From Deltaproteobacteria bacterium (GTDB lineage Bacteria > Myxococcota_A > Polyangia > Polyangiales > Ga0077539): a DNA stretch of 64,000 nucleotides. A model generated the notes under the pieces. That model had not been told where the DNA came from and did not search any database. It saw only the letters and a program-made list of their open reading frames with translations. Shown here piece by piece: positions 56,693 through 64,000 of this stretch. The DNA lies in assembly GCA_016704445.1 (NCBI GenBank), contig JADJAE010000047.1:35352-99351 (forward strand), written 5' to 3'. The translations under genes and the position numbers were made by a program. Positions within the stretch are counted from its first letter, which is position 1, and every line of letters starts with the position of its first letter.

Positions 56693-57812
56693 ATGCCAAA
56701 CGAGCTTGAGAACGCGTCGTCGCCTCGTCCCCGGCAGCAGATCTTGCTGGTGTCATGGCTCGACGCGGTCGACCGGGGCGGACAGATCAACCTCCTGCGC
56801 ATCGTGCAGGCGCTCGACCGCGCGCGCTTCGAGCCGACCGTTGTCGTGCCTGGCCGCGGCCCCCTCTTCGAGCGGCTCACCGCGCTGGGTGTGCGGGCGC
56901 TCGAAATGGCGTTCGGACCCGTGATGACCTTGCTGCACAAGGGAGGCATGGCCCTGCCGTGGCGTCGCCTGCTGGCTGCGAACGGCCTCGCGTCGCCCGC
57001 CGTCGTCTACGTCGACGCACCCGACTACGTCAGCCAGCTGCGCCGGGCGTGCGGCGGCGCGACGCGAGTGCTCTGGCACGCGCAGACCTCGACGCCTTCG
57101 CCGCAGGACGCAGCCGCGCTGCGGCAGGCGGACGCAGTGGTGTCGGTGTCCCCTTCGGTCGACGCGCGCCTGGCCCGAGCGCCGGTGCGCCCTCGTCGGC
57201 TCGTGCGCATCCCCAACGCGGTGGACGCGGAGGCGTTTTGCCCGGGAGGGGACGGTGGTCTGAGGGGCGAGGTCGCGCCGGGCGAGCGCGTGATCCTCTA
57301 CGTGAGCGCCCTCGAAGCGGCGAAGGGCGTGGAGGACCTGCTGCGGGCGTTCGCGACGCTCCGACGCCCGGACGTGTGTCTCTGGATGGTCGGGCGCGGC
57401 GACGCCCGGAGCCGCGAACGCTACGCCTCCCTGGCCGTCGCGCTCGGCGTCGGGGCGCGCGTCCGCTGGTGGGGATCGCAGGCCGACGTTGTCCGCTTCT
57501 ACCGGTCGTGCGACGTCTTCGCGTTTCCGAGCCACGCCGAAGGCCTGCCTCTCGCGTTGTTGGAGGCCATGGCGACGGGTTGTGCGTGCGTCGGCACCGA
57601 CGCGCGGCGTTCGCCCGCTCGCGGACGGCGCCGGCACGAGCGTTCCGCCGCGCGCTCCGCCGGCCCTCGCAAGCGCGCTCGCCGCGCTGCTCGACGCGCC
57701 CGACCGGCGCCGCGCCTACAGCCTCGCGGCGAGGGGGCGAGTGCTCGCTCTCTACACCCTGCCCGCGTTCGAGCGGGCCTTCAACGACCTCTTCCTGGAC
57801 CTCGCCTCGTGA
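56693..57812 (+). CDS. GT-B glycosyltransferase, family 4-like (one frameshift)
   Basis: About 373 residues, with the frame lost near 57605 and recovered to a stop at 57812. The N-terminus is QILLVSWLDAVDRGGQINLL; later blocks are VVSVSPSVDARLA, RIPNAVDAEAF, VILYVSALEAAKGVEDLLRA and VFAFPSHAEGLPLALLEAMA, which holds the E-x7-E pattern. It belongs with the polysaccharide-synthesis genes on either side. The stop overlaps the GTG start of the next gene. Confidence 0.86.
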
Positions 57813-58626
57813 CGGCTTCGCCCCGCGTGTCGATCGTGCTGGCGACCTCGCCGCCTACCGCCCTGCTCGACGGAAGCGCTGCGCCTCGGTCGCCGGGCAG
57901 ACCTTCCGCGACTGGGAGTGCTTGGTGGTGACGACGACGGCGGGGCCCCGACGGGCGAAGTCATCGCGCGGTACGCGAGCGCCGACGCCCGCATTCACCA
58001 CCTGCGCACCGGGGGCGCGGGGGGGCTCCCCGGCGCGCACGCGCAACATGGGCGTCGAGGCGTCACGCGGCGAGTTCGTCTCGTTTCTCGACGACGACGA
58101 CCGGTTCCTCGCGGGGAAGCTTGAGCGCCAGGTGGCATCACTCGACCGCGACCCCGCTGCGGTGCTGGCGTGCGGGCGGGTGCGGGAATTCGGGGCGCGC
58201 CGCGGCGTCTGGCCCGCCGCCCCGTTGCCTTCCCGGCTGACCCGCGTGCAGCTCCTCGCAGGCAACGAGGTCGCGACGTCCACCGCGATGGTCCGTCGCG
58301 CCGCGCTCGGGGCGAGCGGCGGCTTCGATGAGGCGCTCCGCGTCGCGGAGGACTACGCGCTGTGGCTGCGCCTTCTGCGCGACGGTCACGCGCTCTTCGA
58401 CGACGCGGTCCTCGCCGAGTACCGCGTGCACGGTGGCAACATCAGCGGCCCCGAACTGGAGATGATGGCCGCGGTAGAGGGGCTCTTCCGCTCGCTGCAC
58501 GCGCGCGGTGAGGTCGACGATGCGTGCCTTCGTCGTCGCGTGCGCGCGATCAACTCCCGCCGTGCCGCGCTCGCTTCGCGGTGGTCCGAGAAGGCGCGCT
58601 GGACCTGGAGGTCGCTGCTGGGGTGA
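57809..58626 (+). CDS. GT-A glycosyltransferase, family 2 (multiple frameshifts)
   Basis: About 272 residues reconstructed across breaks near 57860, 57935 and 58030. The GTG overlaps the preceding stop. Recognisable pieces are ASPRVSIVLAT at the start, SVAGQTFRDWECLVV, GEVIARYASADARIHHL, and NMGVEASRGEFVSFLDDDDR with the DxD motif. The C-terminal part is intact: MVRRAALGASGGFDEALRVA, EDYALWLRLL and HGGNIS. It transfers a sugar from a nucleotide donor; the acceptor is unknown. Confidence 0.8.
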
Positions 58627-58640
58627 GGCCCGGGAGGACC

Positions 58641-59313
58641 TTAGCGGTTCAGCAGCCGATCGAGGAGCCCCGGTATGCCTCTGGCGCGCCAACCCACCCC
58701 CGTCATGATCCGCTCGCCGTGCTCGGCGCTGCTGCGGCGAACGAAGGACTCCAAACGTGGTCGAACGCGTTCGGGCACCGCGCACAGGACGTCATCGAGG
58801 ACGAACACCCAGGGGCGCGAAGGCAATCGACCGAGCGCGCTCAGGAGTGTCACGAGGTCGGGCCAGTGCGCCGGGTTGTGGGGTTCGGGCGGGGGGCACA
58901 GGAAGAGGCGCGCATCGTCGATGAGCACGGCGTGCTCCACGCCGGACGCAGCAATGACTTCGACCTCGTCGAGCACCGGGCACTCGTCGTCGTGGCCAAA
59001 GGTCTCCCCGCCGCTCCAATGGCTGTCGAGCCAGATGACCGCGCTCTTCTTCAAAGCAGGCACCACCCGCCGCAGCACGACCCGCGAGTCTCCCCTCGTC
59101 GCAACGCACGTTCGGGAGCGACGCCAGGCGCGCGCGGGCGGCAGCGTGAAGTGATGGTGCCGCCTCGATGGTGATGACCTGCTCGAATTGAAGCGCCGCC
59201 CACGCCGCCGTCGTCCCTTCGAAGGTGCCCGCCTCGACGAAGGTGTCGGCCTCCATCGCGTCGCGGATGAGAACGACGAGCTCACGCGGGACGCCGTGAT
59301 TGATGATTCCCAC
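58641..59313 (-). CDS. SAM-dependent methyltransferase-like protein (one frameshift)
   Basis: About 224 residues, with the frame broken near 59090. The N-terminal part has the SAM-binding order of class I methyltransferases: DTFVEAGTFEGTTAAWAALQ, then QVITIEAAPSLHAAA. After the break: GDSRVVLRRVVPALKKSAVI, WLDSHWSGGETFG and HAVLIDDARLFL, a set typical of FkbM-like or related glycan methyltransferases. It is convergent with the GT2 gene. Confidence 0.75.
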
Positions 59314-59346
59314 CCGTCCGACGCTAACAGTCGCCGCGCGGACCGG

Positions 59347-60445
59347 TCAACCAGCGCCCGGGCGCGACCCCAGGCCCACCTGGCGAAACACGCTCTGAAA
59401 GCGGTGCTGCCAGGTGTGCTCGGCGAGGGCGCGCCGATGGCCCGCCCGGCGCAGCCGTGCGCTCCGCAGGCCGCGCGAGGTACCAACGGGTCTTGTCAAC
59501 GAGCTCGCTCGCGTCACGATAGAAGGCCATCTCGCGGTCGGGTTCGAAGAAATCCGTAAGCTCTTCCATGTACTCGACGAGGTAGAAGGCCCCGCTCATC
59601 GGGGCCTCGAAATCGCGCAGGCGAACCTGCAGGACGCGCTCGCCCGTCCGGTGGGTCTCGCCGCACGACGAGAATCCGAGGCAGATGCGGCTCTCGCTGT
59701 AGAGGCGCACCATGTCTTCGTCCGCGAGCACGGGGCCGACCACGGGGCCCCGCTCGTCTCGGGCCAACAGACTTCGCAGTCGACCCGTGAGGCCGCCGCG
59801 ACGGGCGGCGTCGGCCTCGCCCCACCCCGGTCCAAATACGTGCACGTCAACTCCGCCGCGGGCGAGCCGGGAGACGAGCTCAGGGCGGTCGCCGTAGCGC
59901 ATGCCGCAGAACGTGGCGTCGTATCGGACCGGGACGTCGTACGGACGATAGACCGACGGGTTGGCCGCCTCCTGTACGTAGAGAGGGTTGGCGCCGGCGT
60001 CGCGGTAGTCCTGTAGGCGGTTGCGCTCGGGCACGAGGCACCAGTCGTAGGCCGGGGCCAGATCGCGGATGAGGTGGAACTGGTAGCTCGCATTGCAGTA
60101 CCAGTTCATCGTGGGAATCCCCATCGCGCGGATGGCGCGGATGGTGTCGGGTCGACAATGGGCCGAATAGAAATAGCTGAAGAAGAGGTCGATGCCCCCC
60201 TGGGCGTGGGCGCGCCGCACCTGCGTCAGCAGCGCCTCCTCGAGCCGCGGGCGCTGGGCTTCGATGTACGACCGCTGCCGCGGGTCCGACGGGTCGAGGT
60301 TGCTGGAGAAGCCAGTGAGGTCGTGCTCGAAGGTGACCAACTCATGCCCGAGGTCTCGCAGCGAGAGGTAGAGGTTGGCGTACCACAGCCGCGATCCAGG
60401 AATCGCGGAGTTGGGCGAGTGGTCGGCGGCGTAGAAGATGCGCAC
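59347..60445 (-). CDS. CgeB-like glycosyltransferase (one frameshift)
   Basis: About 366 residues starting at a GTG three bases after the exporter ATPase stop. A frameshift near 59480 is repaired to end in HTWQHRFQSVF, the usual last helix of this family. Conserved blocks are IFYAADHSPNSAIPGSRLWY, CLVPERNRLQDYRDAGA, DATFCGMRYGDRPELV, and SRICLGFSSCGE with FEAPMSGAFYLVEYMEELTD. It resembles CgeB/DUF3880 glycosyltransferases of surface-glycan clusters. Confidence 0.84.
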
Positions 60446-60448
60446 GGG

Positions 60449-61679
60449 TCAGCCCGCAAACTCCCAGCCGGGAAACGCCCGGAAGCACCCGTAGCCGACC
60501 TCGCCAGCCTACGACTTTGAACGAGAAACGCTTCTCGTGCCAATCGCAGACGTTATTCACGTTGTGCTCGGAGACGCTTACCGAGACCTGATGCAAGCCT
60601 GCCACGAAGGGCAGCCGGGGAAACCGCATGAGGGCCTTGGCGCGCCCTGGGGCCTCGATCCCGCGGTACGGCGTCCCGTCATCGACGTTGTTCTGGCACA
60701 GCAGCATCTGTCCCGACTCGGCCTGCCACACCGTCACGTTGACGAGCAGCGGCCCCGTCGCGCGCGACGCCGCAATGGTCATTTCAATGGTCATGTCCCC
60801 ACCGGACTCGAAGTCTGCTCGCTCCGAGCCGTCGGGCGCGACGAAGCGCACCGACTCGAGGGAGATGGACGGGTCAGACTGCACCCGATACGAGTCCGAA
60901 GACGTGAGCGCCAGCTCTCCTGCGGCGGTGTCGAGCGCGTGGCGCGTGTACGCGGCGCAGACGTCGTTCGGCGTGCCCTGGGCTCGTATCTGACCTTCGT
61001 GCAGCCAGATGGCGCTGGTGCAGAAGTTACGAATGAGCTGGAGGTTGTGCGACACCAGCAGGACTGGGATGCCGCGCTTGCGGATCTCTTCGATCTTGCG
61101 ATAGCTCTTCAGCACGAACGCGAGGTCTCCGACCGAGAGCACCTCGTCGACGAGAGGACGTCGGGGTCGAGGTGCACCGCGATCCGAAGCCAAGCCGGGC
61201 GAGCATGCCAGACGAGTAGCGCTTGACGGGCGTCTCCATGAACTTCTCGAGGCCCGCGAAGTCCACGATGGCGTCGTACTTGGACGCGGCCTCGACGCGG
61301 GACATCCCGAGGATGGAGGCGTTCAGGAAGACGTTCTCCCGCCCGGTCAACTCGGGATGGAAGCCGCTCCGACCTCGATGAGCGGCGCCACGCGACCCGT
61401 GATCGAGAAGGTTCCCGAGGTCGGGGTCGTCACGCCGCAGAGGACCTTCAGCAGGGTGCTCTTCCCCGCCCCGTTCTTGCCGACGACGCCCAGCGCCTCG
61501 CCGGGCTCACAGCGAAAGCTCACGTCCCGGAGCGCCCAGAAATCGCTCACCGCCCGCGGGTCGACGAGCTTCGGAAACCACCGCGTCGCGAGCTTGACGA
61601 TGCGGTTGTCGCTGCCGAGTTGATAGCGCTTCGAGACGCCGTCGACGACGATGGCCGAGGGGCTAGATGACATCCGCAT
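60449..61679 (-). CDS. Wzt-type polysaccharide ABC exporter ATPase (four frameshifts)
   Basis: About 410 residues reconstructed across breaks near 61353, 61190, 61155 and 60490. At the first, restoring one G in a G run gives GAGFHPELTGRENV. The ATPase shows Walker A GKNGAGKST, the Q-loop-side EVGAGFHPELTGREN, a signature-region RYSSGMLARLGF and Walker B LVDEVLSVGD. The C-terminal 170 residues form a Wzt-like carbohydrate-binding domain (ISLESVRFVAPDGSER, VSVSVSEHNVNNVCDWHEKR). The ATG at 61679 or 61673 overlaps the permease stop. It powers export of a finished lipid-linked polysaccharide. Confidence 0.9.
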
Positions 61680-62442
61680 ACCATCGCTCGAGGGCCTTGA
61701 AGACGGTGTAGCCCCCCGCCAGGATGAGCAGCGAGCTCCCCGCGGCCATGCCCAATGCCATAAGGTCAGGAGGACCCGTGTCGAGCAGGGCCGTCCGGTA
61801 TCCCGACACGATTCCGGCCATCGGATTGAGCAGGTACAGAGTGCGCCAGCGGGCTGGCACAGCGGACAGGGGATAGATCACGGGGGAGGCGTACATCCAC
61901 ATCTGGAGCGCGAAGAACGTCGCGAAGATCACGTCGCGCTTGAAGGTGCCGAGCGCGCTCGTCAGAAGCCCCACGCCGAGGCCGAGCGCGAGTTGCACGA
62001 CGACGAGGAGCGGGAGGATCGCAACCCAGGGCCCGGGTGCTCGGCCGTACCAGACGAGGAGGCCGACCAGCACGGCGAACGACATGACGAAGTCGAAGAG
62101 CGACACCAGGATGCTCCCGACCGGGAGAACCTCGCGAGGAAAGTAGATCTTCTTGATGATCCCGGCATTGAGCACAATGGACGGAGTCGCCATCATCACC
62201 CCGTTCTGGAACATGGTCCATGGAATGAGCGCGGTGTACGAGAAGAGGGGGAGGGGCACTCCATCGCTCGGCAGCCGCGCGAACGAGGCGACGAAGCTGA
62301 ACGTGAGCATGAGCACGAGCGGTTGGAGGATCGCCCACGCCGGGCCCAGCACCGACTGCTTGTAACGGGCAAGGACTTCTCGCTTGACGAGGCTGGCGGT
62401 GAGTTCTCGGTAGCGCCAGATGTTTTTGACCAGACCCGTCAT
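61663..62442 (-). CDS. Wzm-type polysaccharide ABC exporter permease
   Basis: A 259-residue ABC-2 permease with six predicted membrane segments. Conserved family blocks are LVKREVLARYKQSVLGPAWA at the N-terminus, FSYTALIPWTMFQNGV, NAGIIKKIYFPREVLPVGSI, MYASPVIYPLSAVPARWRTL and LNPMAGIVSGYRTALL. Together with the overlapping ATPase it forms an O-antigen/teichoic-acid type exporter in the inner membrane. Confidence 0.93.
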   Translation of the reverse strand: MTGLVKNIWRYRELTASLVKREVLARYKQSVLGPAWAILQPLVLMLTFSFVASFARLPSDGVPLPLFSYTALIPWTMFQNGVMMATPSIVLNAGIIKKIYFPREVLPVGSILVSLFDFVMSFAVLVGLLVWYGRAPGPWVAILPLLVVVQLALGLGVGLLTSALGTFKRDVIFATFFALQMWMYASPVIYPLSAVPARWRTLYLLNPMAGIVSGYRTALLDTGPPDLMALGMAAGSSLLILAGGYTVFKALERWYADVI

Positions 62443-62490
62443 TCGGCTGCCTCGGTACCAGCGAGGTCGGGGGACGTCAAGGCGAGTGCC

Positions 62491-63209
62491 TCACCCGCCG
62501 CGCGGCCGCTCGAACCAGAAACAACCGCAGGCGTACGTCTGTCGGTCGCAGAGGTATTCGGGGGCGTCGACGAGGAGGTCGCCGTCAGCGGCTGAGTCTG
62601 GGATCAGCGCGAATTCGCGGAGGGTGAGCTCGGCGAACGCCTCGACGATCTGCCGGTACGCGTAGATGCGGTGGGCGTTGAACTGAACGCGGGGACGGCC
62701 CACTGGAACCACGATCCGGAGCGTGCCTCCCGGCGCACGACGCGGCGAAGCTCGGCGAATGCCTTGAGGTCACCGTCGTAGTCGACAGGGTCAGCGTAGC
62801 GACCGAGGCCAACGTGTTCGAGGACGTGCATGCACGACAGCGACGCGATGCTCCGGTCGGCGAAGGGGAGGCGTGTCAGGTCGGCGGCGCCGCAGGTGAG
62901 CCCCGCCAGCGTGACGGGGGCCGGGCGGTAGTCGAAGAAGCGCACCGGGACGAACGCCGAGACGAGGGTGCAGAAGTGCAGCGTCGAAGAGATGTCGACG
63001 TGCTCGTCGGGCGCAGTCTTCGCCAGGACACGCGCCGCCCACGCCGGGTGAAAGACGTAGTGCCGATCGAAGTCAGTCGTCGGGGTGCGGTCATCGAGGC
63101 ACGGCCACCGATCGGACCATTCCAGAGAGAACCGCTCGGCGTGTCCCTTCGCGCGGCGTCGAAAGGCGAGGAACTCCAACCCGAACCGGAGCCGTCGGAG
63201 AAGCCTCAC
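62491..63209 (-). CDS. DUF268-type methyltransferase-like protein (one frameshift)
   Basis: About 240 residues. The start is uncertain: a GTG at 63209 begins the conserved part, and an in-frame TTG at 63320 is possible. The frame breaks near 62722. The protein contains SIASLSCMHVLEHVGLGRYA, PVDYDGDLKAFAELRRVV and, after the break, VPVGRPRVQFNAHRIYAYRQ, which are hallmarks of DUF268 proteins in LPS and capsule clusters. They carry a methyltransferase-like fold. It lies 48 bp upstream of the permease gene on the same strand. Confidence 0.78.
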
Positions 63210-63338
63210 GGGAAGGGGATGAACTCCCGAGAGGCGCGTTGGTCGGTTGGAGGGTGAGACCTGCTCACTCGGGCGACAGGGGCACCGCCGGATCTTCGCC
63301 CCGTGCGCGCCCCGTGACAAGCGCCAGCGATCGACCGG

Positions 63339-64000
63339 TCAGATCGTGGTGAGCCCCTCGTGGTGCCCCTGCCGACCGGACAGCAACACAAACGACGGAT
63401 CGACCAGCACCCGGCCCGCCGCGCGCGCGAATCGCCATGTGGAGGCTCACGTGCTCACAGTCTTCGCCGCTCGCGTCGTAGCGCAGGCCGGAGATCGCGG
63501 CGGCGTCGTAGACCGCGCAGCCGCCGAACGCGCTGTCGACCTCGATCGGCGCGTCGGCCCGACGCACGCCGAGGAACCGTCGCCGGACATCGAGGTCACG
63601 GCGTCGGCGCCCGTGCCCGACGCGGAACGCGAAGGTGTCGTAATGAGTCGCGCCCGATCAGGATCGGGCGGTCGATGCCGATGGCGTATGTTGTTGACGC
63701 CGTACGCCGTGACGGCGACCGCCGCGGCCGGGCCGCGGAGGAGGCTGGCCGCATGCACGAGGCCGTCGCGGCTCACGGGGCCCGCGAGGTCGCCGTCGAG
63801 CATCGCCACCACATCGACGGCCTCACGCTCGACCGCGTCGAGCAGGTGGTTGCGCAGCGCTGCGATGCGCCCGATGCCACGAGCCGCCGACTCGGTGAAC
63901 TCCGGGAGCACCACCCGCGGATCTTCCGCCGCCCAGCGGGCGACAGCCGCCGCAGTGCCGTCGCTGGAGTCGGCGCCGTAGAGGATGAGCTTCCATCCCG
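63339..64000 (-). CDS. Glycosyltransferase family 2-like protein, 5' end outside window (two frameshifts)
   Basis: At least 220 residues, entering from the right edge in the frame GWKLILYGADSSDGTAAAVA, which resembles the GT2 Asp-Ser-x-Asp-Gly-Thr donor site. Then come VDVVAMLDGDLAGPVSRDGL (DxD-like), a break near 63620, VDSAFGGCAVYDAAAISGLR, a break near 63410 and the end LVDPSFVLLSGRQGHHEGLT. It is probably another transferase of the polysaccharide cluster. Confidence 0.7.

Overview
The window is a stretch of a very G+C-rich (roughly 70%) bacterial chromosome with dense, mostly short-gapped genes. Several features point to a myxobacterium-type organism (Myxococcota, probably Polyangiales/Sandaracinaceae-like): many large secreted lipoproteins with tandem Cys-rich repeats and Asp/Pro/Val spacers after the lipobox, FG-GAP and nidogen-like surface proteins, Ser/Thr kinases with a single C-terminal membrane segment, an FHA-ABC transporter, and a stand-alone sigma-region-4-like protein. 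This placement is inferred from gene content; no rRNA or tRNA gene is present to confirm it.

Layout. 1-7.3 kb: secreted proteins (two alpha/beta hydrolases, a 16-repeat Cys-rich lipoprotein, a redoxin-MauG haem lipoprotein). 7.3-11.5 kb: a secreted NlpC/P60-like protein, an inositol-phosphatase/ADP-ribosylglycohydrolase fusion overlapping an MFS exporter, and a small lipoprotein. 11.5-24.2 kb: housekeeping and regulation (tex, a zinc-ribbon membrane protein with a probable outer-membrane protein, btpA-like/dciA-like pair, rnd, a Crp-like regulator coupled to a cyclic-nucleotide phosphodiesterase-like enzyme, a SUKH protein, accD-folC). 24.2-39.7 kb: a 1370-residue Cys-rich lipoprotein, an acyl-CoA mutase large subunit, a pseudokinase/kinase pair, a sigma-4-like regulator, a GpsA-like/PlsB-like pair, a cytochrome-like pair, a FliA/WhiG-type sigma factor and prs. 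39.7-52 kb: three large surface lipoproteins, a type IV pilin-like protein, the FHA-ABC transporter, an LEA-type lipoprotein and an HU protein. 52.4-64 kb: a surface-glycan cluster of glycosyltransferases, a polysaccharide deacetylase, a Wzm/Wzt-type ABC exporter and methyltransferases, running off the right edge.

Two properties cut across the annotation. First, about twenty genes, including essential ones such as accD, carry one or more frameshifts. Several fall in short homopolymers and are repaired by a single base, which is most easily explained by sequencing error; a 71-base G-dominated tract at 34621-34691 supports poor local assembly. Frameshifted genes are annotated over their reconstructed extent. 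Second, a 16-bp inverted repeat, (T/A)TACC-N6-GGTAA, occurs nine times, always inside coding sequence. It is built from A/T-ending codons (TTA, GTA, CTT, TTT, GGT, ATT) that are rare for such a G+C-rich genome. I regard this as the best candidate for something undescribed: a widespread intragenic binding site kept by selection on the DNA itself.

Genes likely to work together: the Crp-like regulator with its overlapping phosphodiesterase; the overlapping pseudokinase and kinase; the GpsA-like/PlsB-like pair in phospholipid synthesis; accD-folC; and the Wzm/Wzt exporter with the flanking glycosyltransferases and methyltransferases, which probably build and export a surface polysaccharide.
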